Source: Halalkalibacter sp. APA_J-10(15)
GTDB taxonomy: Bacteria; Bacillota; Bacilli; Bacillales; Bacillaceae_D
Direction of reading: 5' to 3'
NCBI RefSeq assembly: GCF_023017105.1
Contig: NZ_JALKEV010000001.1
Span: 584,063-648,062, forward strand
Length of the DNA: 64,000 bases
Part shown: one piece after another, positions 33,803 through 43,286 of the stretch
Layout: every line of letters starts with the position of its first letter
How positions within the stretch are numbered: the first letter of the stretch is position 1
Translations under genes and position numbers: made by a program
Notes under the pieces: model-generated
The model's database searches: none
The model's input: only the letters and a program-made list of their open reading frames with translations
What the model was told of the DNA's origin: nothing

Positions 33803-36800
33803 GTGATGAGAAGCAAACAGTTGCAAAAAGGAATGTCAGTCATGTTAGCCGCTTTACTAGTCGTAAGTCTATTCATCGGCTACATACCGCAAATGGTCGC
33901 ACATAGTGTTCAGGTAAGTCCGGTAGTTTATGAGGATCGATCGGTAGAGTTTAGCTTGGACGCCGGACAGGCGGAACGTGTTCAGGTCGCTGGTAGTTTC
34001 ACAGAATGGCAGGACCATGCGATTGAGATGGAGCGATATGATGGGCAGAAGTGGCATACGAGAACGGAACCACTCATACCAGATATTTATGAATACAAGT
34101 TTATTATTGATGATGAGTGGGTTGTAGACCCATTGAACGAAGAAGAGCGCAATGGAAATAGTGTCATAATCGTGCCAGGTTTAAACCTCCAAGCAAATGC
34201 GTCTTTCATGTCTGTAGGAAGTGATTATGAATTAAGTGCTACGTATGTTTCTCCAAATGGAGAGATGAATAGAGTAGATGAGGTGATATGGTCTTTAGTT
34301 GAATCGAATGAAGGAGTAGAGCTTCGTGGTGCAAACTTACACATTGAAGAAGATGCAAAAGTCGGTTCAACGGTCATCGTTGCTGCACAATATGAGAATT
34401 GTGTAGCGATGAAAGAAATTGAGTTAACGGATTTTATGTATACGTATACGATTCATTATCATAGAGTGAACAATGATTTAACAGGTTGGGAGGATATGTG
34501 GATTTACAACAGTGGTTTCGATCCAGCGGCATATCCATTTCACTCGACTTATGGTGAGGAATATCAGTTTGCTACAGCTACACATATGTTTCCAGAAGAA
34601 GAAATTGAGATCATTCCACGAAAAGGAAATTGGGAGGCGCAGGATCTTAATAGAGTGATCTCCATTCCAAATGGTGAACTAGAAGTGGAGGCTTGGCTCA
34701 TAGAAGGTGATCCGTCCGTTTATACAAGTGAAGAAGAGGCGATCGCTTCTTTAACAGAAACAGTCCCAGAAGAACGATATATTCGATTCTTGTACGATCG
34801 CCCAGAGCGTGATTATGATGGTTGGAACCTATGGGTATGGGGGACGGGCAAGCAGGATGATCAGATTGATTTTACCGGTTGGTTAGGAGAGTTAGCTGTT
34901 GCTACGATTGAGGTAAGTGCTGCTGCCCAACATGTTGGCTTTGTTTTGAGAGATTCAGACGATTGGGATACAGCAGAAAAAGATGGTGATGGTGACCGCT
35001 TTATTCGAGTGAATCGTCATGATCCCGTTACAAAGGTAGTTGTGAAAAGTGGTGAAGTCGAATTCCATACTGTACCAGAAGTGACAGGGCCTGTCGTAGC
35101 AAATGGAGATGTCACCTTCTACTATCGCGATCCTGAGTTATATGTAGCAGATCAGATGGACACGATTGACCATGTTGAGCTTGCGATTTTCGGTGAGCGA
35201 TATCCGATGGTCTATGAAGAGAAGAATGAACGGTTTGTCTTTATATATGATCAAATTGAACACGGGACACATGAGTATACGTTCTTCGTTACGATAAATG
35301 GTCAAGAGTATGAGGTGACCGATCCATATCATACTGTAGATGGGAAGTCGGTCGTGTCTTATATGATTTCAGATGTGAAACTGTCTGGGACTGCCTATCC
35401 GCAAGCTGTTGATTACAACGAAAATGCTGTACTTACAATTGATATCGAAAAGGATGAGGAGCTGTCGCTTCGTGAGCTCTATGTTGATTTACGTGAGGTT
35501 GGTGGTCCAGAGAGAATGGAGGTTGATCTAGAGTTAGAGGAAGTGACGATTGCTATCGATGATTCAACAACAGCAGGAATGAAAGCGTTACCCATTATTA
35601 CGGTAGATCAATTTGGTCATACTCATTATGGAGAAATAGAGCTAGAAGTAAAGACTAGACAATATGTAGGTGATGCGGATTTTGACTGGGATGAAGCGAG
35701 AATTTACTTCTTGTTAACGGATCGCTTCTTTGATGGTGATCCAACAAACAATGATCCGTACGGTATAGGTTACAATACTGAAAAACGTGGATCCTATCAA
35801 GGTGGGGACTTCCAAGGGATTACAGCTAAGCTCGATTATTTGGATGAGCTCGATATTAATACGATTTGGATCAATCCAATAGTTGAGAATATTCGCTATG
35901 ATGTTCGTCATGACCATCCAGATACACCTTATTATGGTTATCATGGCTATTGGGCGAGTAACTTCGAACAATTAAATCCTCATTTTGGAACGATGGAGGA
36001 CTTCCATGAATTAATTGATGAAGCAGACGAGCGTGGGATGAAAATTATGATCGATGTCGTTCTTAATCATACGGGCTATGGCCTTAAATCCGAAGATGCT
36101 CAGCTAGATGGAACGATCCCACATTTCCCAACGAATGCAGAACGTGATCGTTTTGCTGGCATGCTACGAGATGGTGGGACAGACACGATCCAAGGGGAAC
36201 TAGCAGGTTTGCCGGACTTTTTAACAGAGGTTCCCGAAGTTCGTGAACAGATTATCCAATGGCAAGTGGATTGGATTGAGAAATCACGTACGGAAAAAGG
36301 TAACACGATTGATTATTTCCGAGTGGATACAGTAAAACATGTTGAAGATACGACGTGGATGGCATTTAAAAATGAATTAACGAAAGTGATGCCTGAATTC
36401 AAAATGATTGGAGAGTCATGGGGAGCAGGACCGCATGATGACCATGGTTATTTGCAGTCAGGAATGATGGATTCCTTGCTTGATTTTGATTTCAAATATC
36501 AAGCGTATGATTTCGTCGAAGGACAAATCGAACGAGTTCAAACACAATTGGAACAGCGTAATGCTCAGCTGTCAAATCAAGCAACATTGGGGCAGTTTCT
36601 AGGTAGTCATGATGAGGAAGGTTTCTTATATTCTGTCGGAGGAGATGAAGGCAAGCTGAAGCTAGCTGCTGCATTGCAAATAACAGCTAAAGGTCAGCCT
36701 GTTATTTATTATGGTGAGGAGCTTGGACTATCTGGAGCGGATAATTACCCTTATTATGATAACCGTTATGAAATGGACTGGGATGTAGTGGAGGGAAATG

Positions 36801-37363
36801 ATATTCTTGCACATTACCAAACACTGATGAGCATTCGTGCGGATTATTCACAGATTTTTTCAAAAGGAGATCGTTCTAAGCTGGCTGGTCATGATGATGA
36901 CGGTTACCTTATATTTGAACGGTCGTATGAGGGAAAATCGGTTGTCGTTGGGTTGAATACAAATGAGGAGATTAAATCAGCGACGATTCCTGTCCCATTC
37001 ACAGGTGAGGCTGTCGATCTATACTCAGGTACAACAGTTCCCGTAAAGAGCGGTCAAGTAACCATTGACCTTCCAAGTATGGCTGATGGCGGGACGGTTA
37101 TATTAGCTGAGATGTCAGAGAGGTCGACTGATGAACAAACGCCAACTCAACCTAAAGAGAAACAAAAGGATAAGCCTATACCGGAAACGAGCAAAAATGG
37201 TCAAACCGAAGAAGGCTCAGGTGTGGGAGTCAAAGAAGAAAACTCAACAGGTGAAGGTTTGCCTAATACAGCAACGGAGATCTATCGCTGGTTATTAGTC
37301 GGTATCATTCTTTTCGCTGTTGGACTCATTATGATCAAAGTGAGGAGGCGACAGGTTGGTTAA
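33803..37363 (+). CDS. Cell-wall-anchored amylopullulanase/alpha-amylase (GH13)
   Basis: 1186 residues. Signal peptide 1-33; an AMPK/CBM48-like domain at about 42-125; two pullulanase-type starch-binding (CBM41-like) domains at about 213-305 and 325-425; linker domains to 620; GH13 barrel from about 628 with DVVLNHTGYG, RVDTVKHV (nucleophile Asp842), MIGESWGAG (Glu871) and FLGSHDEE (Asp937). A Pro/Lys-rich linker leads to LPNTA (1153-1157), a membrane helix and RRRQ: a sortase sorting signal. It degrades starch or pullulan at the cell surface and feeds the Mdx importer. GTG or the adjacent ATG could start; both suit the AAAGGATG site. Confidence 0.88.
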   Translation: MMRSKQLQKGMSVMLAALLVVSLFIGYIPQMVAHSVQVSPVVYEDRSVEFSLDAGQAERVQVAGSFTEWQDHAIEMERYDGQKWHTRTEPLIPDIYEYKFIIDDEWVVDPLNEEERNGNSVIIVPGLNLQANASFMSVGSDYELSATYVSPNGEMNRVDEVIWSLVESNEGVELRGANLHIEEDAKVGSTVIVAAQYENCVAMKEIELTDFMYTYTIHYHRVNNDLTGWEDMWIYNSGFDPAAYPFHSTYGEEYQFATATHMFPEEEIEIIPRKGNWEAQDLNRVISIPNGELEVEAWLIEGDPSVYTSEEEAIASLTETVPEERYIRFLYDRPERDYDGWNLWVWGTGKQDDQIDFTGWLGELAVATIEVSAAAQHVGFVLRDSDDWDTAEKDGDGDRFIRVNRHDPVTKVVVKSGEVEFHTVPEVTGPVVANGDVTFYYRDPELYVADQMDTIDHVELAIFGERYPMVYEEKNERFVFIYDQIEHGTHEYTFFVTINGQEYEVTDPYHTVDGKSVVSYMISDVKLSGTAYPQAVDYNENAVLTIDIEKDEELSLRELYVDLREVGGPERMEVDLELEEVTIAIDDSTTAGMKALPIITVDQFGHTHYGEIELEVKTRQYVGDADFDWDEARIYFLLTDRFFDGDPTNNDPYGIGYNTEKRGSYQGGDFQGITAKLDYLDELDINTIWINPIVENIRYDVRHDHPDTPYYGYHGYWASNFEQLNPHFGTMEDFHELIDEADERGMKIMIDVVLNHTGYGLKSEDAQLDGTIPHFPTNAERDRFAGMLRDGGTDTIQGELAGLPDFLTEVPEVREQIIQWQVDWIEKSRTEKGNTIDYFRVDTVKHVEDTTWMAFKNELTKVMPEFKMIGESWGAGPHDDHGYLQSGMMDSLLDFDFKYQAYDFVEGQIERVQTQLEQRNAQLSNQATLGQFLGSHDEEGFLYSVGGDEGKLKLAAALQITAKGQPVIYYGEELGLSGADNYPYYDNRYEMDWDVVEGNDILAHYQTLMSIRADYSQIFSKGDRSKLAGHDDDGYLIFERSYEGKSVVVGLNTNEEIKSATIPVPFTGEAVDLYSGTTVPVKSGQVTIDLPSMADGGTVILAEMSERSTDEQTPTQPKEKQKDKPIPETSKNGQTEEGSGVGVKEENSTGEGLPNTATEIYRWLLVGIILFAVGLIMIKVRRRQVG

Positions 37364-37515
37364 ATGAAAGAAACGAAAGAGGATTTTGCAGAATCAACAT
37401 GTATAAGTGCATCCTGTTGTACGTGTTGTAGCTTGTAGCAGCCCCCTTAATGATCGCATATCTTAGTCGGTAGGTCATTATAATATCAATTACCGAAAAG
37501 GTTAATGCAAATTAG

Positions 37516-37529
37516 TGCAATCGATTGCA
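37516..37529. promoter_or_regulatory. Palindromic LacI-type operator before malL
   Basis: TGCAATCGATTGCA, a perfect 14-bp palindrome and the cleanest member of the set, 48 bp before the start codon. A TTGCAT hexamer overlapping it may be the -35 element, so binding would block RNA polymerase. Confidence 0.65.
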
Positions 37530-37576
37530 TAAAGCGATAAAATATGCTATTTTATAAAGTAAGAGGGGGATGCTTT

Positions 37577-39238
37577 ATGAATAGAACATGGTGGAAAGAA
37601 GCAGTTGCGTATCAAATTTACCCTAGGAGCTTTAAGGATTCCAATGGTGATGGAATTGGTGATTTACAAGGGGTAATAGAGAAATTAGATTATTTAAAAG
37701 AACTAGGGATCGATGTCATTTGGATTTGTCCAATGTATCGTTCTCCTAATGATGATAACGGTTACGATATTAGTGATTATCAAGATATTATGGAAGATTT
37801 CGGGACGATGGCTGATTTTGATCAGCTTTTGGAAGCGGTGCATGCACGAGGGATGAAGCTAATATTAGATTTAGTGATAAATCACACGTCAGATGAACAT
37901 CAGTGGTTTGTTGAATCACGCTCATCAAAGAATAATCCTTATCGCGACTATTATATTTGGCACCCTGGTAAGGATGGGGGAGTGCCGAATAATTGGGAGT
38001 CGATCTTCGGGGGCTCAGCATGGGAATATGATGCGGAAACAAAAGAGTATTTTATGCACGTATTCTCACGTAAGCAACCAGATTTAAATTGGGAAAACAA
38101 AGAAGTGCGACATGCCTTATATGAAATGGTTAATTGGTGGCTTGATAAAGGTATTGATGGTTTCCGAGTTGATGCCATTTCTCATATTAAAAAGGTGGCT
38201 GGTTATCCCGATTTACCAAACCCTGATCAGAAGAAGTATGTTCCATCGTTTGAAGGACATATGAACCGTGAAGGCATTCAAGAATTTCTTGAGGAACTGA
38301 AACGAGAAACATTTGCTAAGTACGACATTATGACGGTTGGTGAAGCAAATGGTGTAAGTATCGATGAAGCTGAGCAATGGGTTGGAGAAGAAGACGGCTG
38401 TTTTAATATGATCTTTCAGTTTGAACATTTAAGTCTATGGGGGAAGAGTGCAACTGGTGGGCTTGATTTACCTTCATTAAAGGAAACCTTGACAAGATGG
38501 CAAGAAGGCTTAGATGGCATTGGCTGGAATGCTTTATTTCTTGAAAATCATGATCAGCCTCGTTCTGTTTCGACGTGGGGCAATGATGGGAAATACCGGA
38601 TTCAATCAGCGAAAGCATTAGCGTCACTTTATTTCTTTATGAAGGGAACTCCTTTTATTTATCAAGGTCAGGAAATTGGCATGACGAACGTCCAGTTTGA
38701 CTCGATTGATGATTACAATGATGTCGCCATTAAGAATTTATATCGAAATGAACGTGAGGAAGGAAAGACTCACGAAGAGATTATGAAGGTCATTTGGAAA
38801 AATGGTCGTGATAATTCGCGAACACCGATGCAATGGAATGACGAAGAGAACGGTGGATTCACAACAGGCACTCCATGGCTGAAGGTGAACCCGAATTACA
38901 AAGAAGTTAACGTTGAGAAGGCAATCTCTGCTCCAAATTCGATCTACCAGTTTTATAAGAAGATGATCGAGCTACGCAAGCAATCAGAAGCGTTGACGTA
39001 TGGGACATATACGTTAATTGAGAAAGATCATTCAGCTGTCTATGCGTACACTCGGACAACGGAGGAGGAAGAGATTCTTGTCATCTGTCATTTATTTGCG
39101 ACGGAGACGGAATTTGAGTTCCCCCAATCGTGGAAAGAGAGAGAACGCGAATTGCTGCTTCATAATTATGATATTGCAGAAATCGGTTCGAGCATGAAGC
39201 TACGTCCTTATGAAACGAGAGTCTATCGTTTGAAATAA
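37577..39238 (+). CDS. malL: GH13 alpha-glucosidase (oligo-1,6-/alpha-1,4-glucosidase type)
   Basis: 553 residues, cytoplasmic. Starts WWKEAVAYQIYPRSFKDSNG. DLVINHTSDEH (region I), GIDGFRVDAISHI with Asp199, MTVGEANG with Glu256, FLENHDQPRS with Asp326. The residue after the nucleophile is Ala200; oligo-1,6-glucosidases usually carry Val there (B. subtilis MalL) while some alpha-1,4-glucosidases carry Ala or Thr, so the linkage preference may be 1,4. Start at the ATG following AGAGGGGGATG. Sixth and last enzyme gene of the glucan locus; the hairpin at 39249 follows. Confidence 0.88.
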   Translation: MNRTWWKEAVAYQIYPRSFKDSNGDGIGDLQGVIEKLDYLKELGIDVIWICPMYRSPNDDNGYDISDYQDIMEDFGTMADFDQLLEAVHARGMKLILDLVINHTSDEHQWFVESRSSKNNPYRDYYIWHPGKDGGVPNNWESIFGGSAWEYDAETKEYFMHVFSRKQPDLNWENKEVRHALYEMVNWWLDKGIDGFRVDAISHIKKVAGYPDLPNPDQKKYVPSFEGHMNREGIQEFLEELKRETFAKYDIMTVGEANGVSIDEAEQWVGEEDGCFNMIFQFEHLSLWGKSATGGLDLPSLKETLTRWQEGLDGIGWNALFLENHDQPRSVSTWGNDGKYRIQSAKALASLYFFMKGTPFIYQGQEIGMTNVQFDSIDDYNDVAIKNLYRNEREEGKTHEEIMKVIWKNGRDNSRTPMQWNDEENGGFTTGTPWLKVNPNYKEVNVEKAISAPNSIYQFYKKMIELRKQSEALTYGTYTLIEKDHSAVYAYTRTTEEEEILVICHLFATETEFEFPQSWKERERELLLHNYDIAEIGSSMKLRPYETRVYRLK

Positions 39239-39248
39239 AATAAGGTGT

Positions 39249-39271
39249 AACCTCCCATTGTATGGGAGGTT
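39249..39271 (+). terminator. Hairpin after malL
   Basis: AACCTCCCAT-TGT-ATGGGAGGTT is a perfect 10-bp stem. No T-run follows, so termination strength is doubtful. Confidence 0.5.
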
Positions 39272-39338
39272 GGCTGATTATGAAGGTCGCTGAAAATGGT
39301 TTGCATTTTCGGTGGTCCTCTCATATACGGGGGACAAA

Positions 39339-41069
39339 ATGAAAAAAATAGTAAACTATTACGCAAGTATAAAAATGAAGCTACTTGGAACGATGATGCG
39401 GAAAATGACAGCGTTAATTGCTATCCTATTTATCGTCGCTACGCTATCCTGCTTATTTTTAATCACAACGAATTCGTCCATTGATCAATCAATCGAACAT
39501 GCAGATTATTACCTTGAAGTAGAACAAGAATATCGTGTTATGATGCGTGATTTAAATCGAGTTATGTCGATTCAATACGATATGATGGCGACAGGGTACT
39601 CACGACAGAAAAGTACAACGGTCGATCGTATGTTTGAAACCGTATCCGACTGGGAACGAGCAAGGCAATTTTTAATAGATGAAGGTCTACATACATATGT
39701 ACAACAGCTAGAAGACACTCGTGATGAATTAGCTATGCTACAGGAAGAATACTTTCAATCGTATCAATCGAATTGGGAGCAAATCGTGCGTAGTGAGGTT
39801 GAACCGATTATAACACCGATTGAATCTCACCTTACTCGAATTGATGACAATGTTAGTCAATACATTCGTGAAGTGAACGAGCAAAATCATTTGCAAGTCT
39901 CTGAAACGATTGAAACCGGTACAACTCGAATGATTTTCTTAATCGTTCTATTATTTATTGTGCTAACTTTGTCGCTATTTTTATTTGCACGTGATTTGAA
40001 ACAAGGGGTCTCGCAGTTAAAAAGACGAATGTCTCTTTATGAACAAGGTGATTTCTCTAGTTCAACTGTTACGAAGCGTGTTGACGAACTAGGAGAGCTG
40101 GAGCAGGCGCTTGAGAAAATGAGAGAGCGAATTGCCGATAATTTAAAAGAAAGTCAGTTGATAAGTCAAGGGGTCGTGCATACATCAAAGGATATAGAAG
40201 GTGAACGAGAGCAGCTAGCTGATCAACATCGAGAAATGGATGAAGTCGTTGCGAGGCAGAAATCGCTTATTGATATTCAACAACAAAAAGCGATGGCTAT
40301 TTCGGCTGTAACGGAGGAATCGGCAGCTAATGTGGCGAGTATTCACCAAGCATTGGAACGATTAACGAACGGAATGAGTTCGATGACTTCATCGGCAGCT
40401 ACAGGTGCACAATCAATTTCGGAGACTGATGATCAAATGAACACAGTTGCTGATATGCTCCACTTTTTTGCGCAGCAGCTACACGATGTGAATGAACGTA
40501 CGAACGACATTCAAGAAGGAATGCAGCATATTTTTTCGATTTCGAATCAAACAAATTTATTGGCGATCAATGCTTCGATTGAAGCAGCGCGTGCAGGAGA
40601 ACATGGAAAGGGGTTTAAAGTCGTTGCGGAAGAGGTACAGAAGCTTTCGCAGCAAACCAATTCTTTTTCAGAAAATATTAACAACCAATTATCAAAAATT
40701 GATCATAGCGTAAGCGATTCAATTGACCGATTTCAACAGCTTGAACAGTCGATTAAGCAGACAAAACAACGAGCTAAAGACACATCCACACAATTTCATC
40801 ACGTCTCAAACCAGAGTCAGCAAATGCAGCAGCAAGTACTCGAAGTGACGCAAACGATGGAGGAAATTTCTAAGGGGACGAACGAAATCGTTCATGAAAT
40901 CAATGAATTAGCCGAGCAAGCGTCGATTAATGAAGAAAGTATTGCAGCCATTTCAGAAGTGGCTGTTACTCAAGGTCAAACGACACATACGTTAAAAAAC
41001 TCTGTCGACCAGCTTGTTGAATTAGCGCAAAAGCTGCAAAAGCAGGAAGAAAGATTCCAGAAACGTTGA
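39339..41069 (+). CDS. Methyl-accepting chemotaxis protein
   Basis: 576 residues from the ATG behind GGGGGACAAA. Membrane helix 1 ([20 protein letters not shown]), a roughly 150-residue extracellular four-helix-type domain, helix 2 ([20 protein letters not shown]), HAMP, and a cytoplasmic signalling hairpin with the conserved tip [20 protein letters not shown]. The ligand-binding part is not recognised. It lies between malL and a sugar ABC operon, so a carbohydrate ligand is a reasonable inference, not shown by sequence. Confidence 0.88.
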   Translation: MKKIVNYYASIKMKLLGTMMRKMTALIAILFIVATLSCLFLITTNSSIDQSIEHADYYLEVEQEYRVMMRDLNRVMSIQYDMMATGYSRQKSTTVDRMFETVSDWERARQFLIDEGLHTYVQQLEDTRDELAMLQEEYFQSYQSNWEQIVRSEVEPIITPIESHLTRIDDNVSQYIREVNEQNHLQVSETIETGTTRMIFLIVLLFIVLTLSLFLFARDLKQGVSQLKRRMSLYEQGDFSSSTVTKRVDELGELEQALEKMRERIADNLKESQLISQGVVHTSKDIEGEREQLADQHREMDEVVARQKSLIDIQQQKAMAISAVTEESAANVASIHQALERLTNGMSSMTSSAATGAQSISETDDQMNTVADMLHFFAQQLHDVNERTNDIQEGMQHIFSISNQTNLLAINASIEAARAGEHGKGFKVVAEEVQKLSQQTNSFSENINNQLSKIDHSVSDSIDRFQQLEQSIKQTKQRAKDTSTQFHHVSNQSQQMQQQVLEVTQTMEEISKGTNEIVHEINELAEQASINEESIAAISEVAVTQGQTTHTLKNSVDQLVELAQKLQKQEERFQKR

Positions 41070-41080
41070 TATTTCGAGAG

Positions 41081-41128
41081 GACGCTTGAAAAAGGTGAGT
41101 AATGAGACTTTTTTCAGCGTCTTTATTG
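41081..41128 (+). terminator. Terminator after the chemoreceptor gene
   Basis: GACGCTTGAAAAAGGT pairs with ACTTTTTTCAGCGTC around GAGTAATGAG, then TTTATT. The following stretch to 41441 has no gene; it carries the paired motif at 41158 and the cre site at 41407. Confidence 0.75.
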
Positions 41129-41157
41129 TTGGAGATTGTACGTCTTTTGCCTATGTT

Positions 41158-41196
41158 TGTCATGTGAGCGCCTTCAATCATTTATAGAGCGTTTCT
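41158..41196. repeat. 21-bp-phased direct repeat, copy 1
   Basis: GTCATGTGAGCGCCTTC and ATAGAGCGTTTC place the word GAGCG at 41166 and 41187, exactly 21 bp apart. The same arrangement occurs at 47445 and 51644. Two-turn spacing suits a dimeric regulator such as an AraC-type protein. Confidence 0.5.
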
Positions 41197-41406
41197 ACTC
41201 GTTTTAAACTCATTCCCGAAGAATAAGAGGGTGCTTCGCATATAAATAAAGCGTTTTACCGAAAGGAAGCCGCTCCGCATTCATACAATCACTACATAAA
41301 TCCCTTGTCCTGTCTCGTGTTCACTGTCCAATGTCAATATAGTGCACTTTTTTCGTCAATAGAGTGAGTGTTCAGAGAACGGAGCTGTCATCTATAATAA
41401 TAACTA

Positions 41407-41420
41407 TGAAAGCGATTACA
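41407..41420 (+). promoter_or_regulatory. CcpA cre site before the second sugar ABC operon
   Basis: TGAAAGCGATTACA matches all 14 positions of TGWAANCGNTNWCA. It lies 22 bp before the permease start, and so marks the leader rather than coding sequence. Confidence 0.75.
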
Positions 41421-41441
41421 AAAATGAAGGCGGTGATTCAT

Positions 41442-42386
41442 ATGAGCACAGTTGCGAAAACAAATCAGACAGATACAAATGTTCAAGCTGAACGCCGGCG
41501 TGCAAAAGCGAAATTAAAGTGGAAAAAAATATTGGCGTACTTAGCATTTGTCGGTCCAGCCCTTCTCTTTTTCGTCGTGATTCAAATTATCCCATTTTTT
41601 ATGGGCGTTTATTATTCCTTTACATCTTGGAATGGCATAAGCTCTGCGAGTGAATGGGTCGGGTTTGATAACTATATACGAATCTTTACAAATGATGAGC
41701 GTTTCTTTGATTCCTTCTTATTTACGACGAAATTTATGTTTGCGGCAGTGGTCATCAGTAATATCATCGGGTTTTCGTTAGCCCTATTATTAAATTCAGC
41801 AATTAAGTCAAGAAATATTTTACGAACGGCCTTTTTCTTACCGAATGTAATTGGTGGTCTTTTACTAGGTTTTATCTGGCAGTTCATCTTCGTTAGAGGC
41901 TTTGCGGCGGTTGGAGAAATGACGGGAATTCCGGTGTTTCAGCTGGCTTGGCTTGGGGATTCGACGACAGCATTTTGGGGGATTGTGATCGTCTTTGCTT
42001 GGCAAATTAGTGGCTATATGATGGTCATTTACATTGCTGCATTGCAAGGAGTCGACACATCCTTATTAGAAGCAGCAAAAATTGATGGGGCCAATGCACT
42101 AACAGTGTTACGACGTATTATTATTCCACTTATTTTACCGGCGTTTACGATTTGCTTCTTCTTGACGATTTCGATGGCGTTTAAAATCTTTGACTTAAAT
42201 CTTTCCTTAACTGGTGGTGGGCCGTTTAACTCGACCCAATCTGTTGCGATTAATATTTATCAAGAAGCATTTACGAACAACAACTACGGAGTTGGTTCAG
42301 CGAAGGCGAACATTTTCTTCATAGTTGTGATGATCTTTACGGTCGTTCAAGTATCGTTGACAAAAAAGAAGGAGGTTGAAGCGTAA
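41442..42386 (+). CDS. Sugar ABC transporter permease (MalF-like), second system
   Basis: 314 residues from the ATG with AAGGCGGTGA upstream; a longer frame to 41364 would run through the cre site. Six helices, N-terminal ILAYLAFVGPALLFFVVIQI, EAA loop LEAAKIDGANALTVLRRIII. CUT1-family importer subunit; substrate not identifiable. Overlaps the next gene by one base (TAATG). Confidence 0.87.
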   Translation: MSTVAKTNQTDTNVQAERRRAKAKLKWKKILAYLAFVGPALLFFVVIQIIPFFMGVYYSFTSWNGISSASEWVGFDNYIRIFTNDERFFDSFLFTTKFMFAAVVISNIIGFSLALLLNSAIKSRNILRTAFFLPNVIGGLLLGFIWQFIFVRGFAAVGEMTGIPVFQLAWLGDSTTAFWGIVIVFAWQISGYMMVIYIAALQGVDTSLLEAAKIDGANALTVLRRIIIPLILPAFTICFFLTISMAFKIFDLNLSLTGGGPFNSTQSVAINIYQEAFTNNNYGVGSAKANIFFIVVMIFTVVQVSLTKKKEVEA

Positions 42387-43210
42387 TGAACAAATATACG
42401 AAACGCACATTTACACTTGAGATATTTGCGATTTTGCTTGCCATCTTCTTTCTCATTCCGTTTTACTTTGTCATCGTCAACTCGTTAAAAAGCTTTTCAG
42501 AAATTTTAATCGATGCGGCAGCTTTACCGACGGAAATCATGTTTTCGAACTATGCGGAAGTATGGCGGATACTCGATTTCCCGAAAGCGTTCTGGAACTC
42601 TTTTCTCATTACCGTGTTTAGTAATATTGGTATTGTCATTATTAGCTCGATGGCAGCATGGAAGCTCGTGCGAACACCTTCGAGGATAAGTAAATTTCTA
42701 TTCTTGTTCTTTGTCGCAGCGATGGTCATTCCGTTCCAAACGGTGATGATTCCACTCGTGAAAATTGGTGGAATGTTAGGGCTCATTAATAGTATTCCTG
42801 GCATCATCATTATGTATTTTGGCTTTGGTGTTCCGCTTTCCTTGTTCCTTTATCATGGATTTGTGAAAACGGTACCAATTGAAGTCGAGGAATCAGCGCA
42901 AATTGATGGATGTTCACAATTCGGATTGTTTTGGCGTATCGTCTTTCCACTGTTGAAGCCAATTACGATCACAGTGATTATTTTAAACACATTATGGATT
43001 TGGAATGATTACTTACTTCCATTACTTGTCTTGCAGGATGCATCCTTACGAACAATCCCACTTGCAACAAGCTCATTCTTTGCACAATATACGAAGCAAT
43101 GGGATATGGGGCTTGCCGCACTTGTTCTTGGAATTACGCCTATTATTATTTTTTTCTTATTTTTACAAAAGCATATTATTAAAGGAATTGCCTCAGGTTC
43201 GATCAAATAA
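42386..43210 (+). CDS. Sugar ABC transporter permease (MalG-like), second system
   Basis: 274 residues. First helix IFAILLAIFFLIPFYFVIVN, central PLSLFLYHGFVKTVPIEVEE leading into EESAQIDGCSQFGLFWRIVF, the EAA loop. Partner of the preceding permease; again no ATPase in the operon, implying a shared MsmX-type ATPase. Confidence 0.88.
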   Translation: MNKYTKRTFTLEIFAILLAIFFLIPFYFVIVNSLKSFSEILIDAAALPTEIMFSNYAEVWRILDFPKAFWNSFLITVFSNIGIVIISSMAAWKLVRTPSRISKFLFLFFVAAMVIPFQTVMIPLVKIGGMLGLINSIPGIIIMYFGFGVPLSLFLYHGFVKTVPIEVEESAQIDGCSQFGLFWRIVFPLLKPITITVIILNTLWIWNDYLLPLLVLQDASLRTIPLATSSFFAQYTKQWDMGLAALVLGITPIIIFFLFLQKHIIKGIASGSIK

Positions 43211-43286
43211 CGTTATCCACTTTGCAGACTAGCGCTGCAATTAAAAGATATACTAAAAAAAGGGGAATAAAAGGAGGAGAAATTTC

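Noticed and set aside
41364-41441. Longer N-terminus for the second permease
   Set aside because: The extension would be translated from the perfect cre site and has no ribosome site, while the ATG at 41442 has a strong one.
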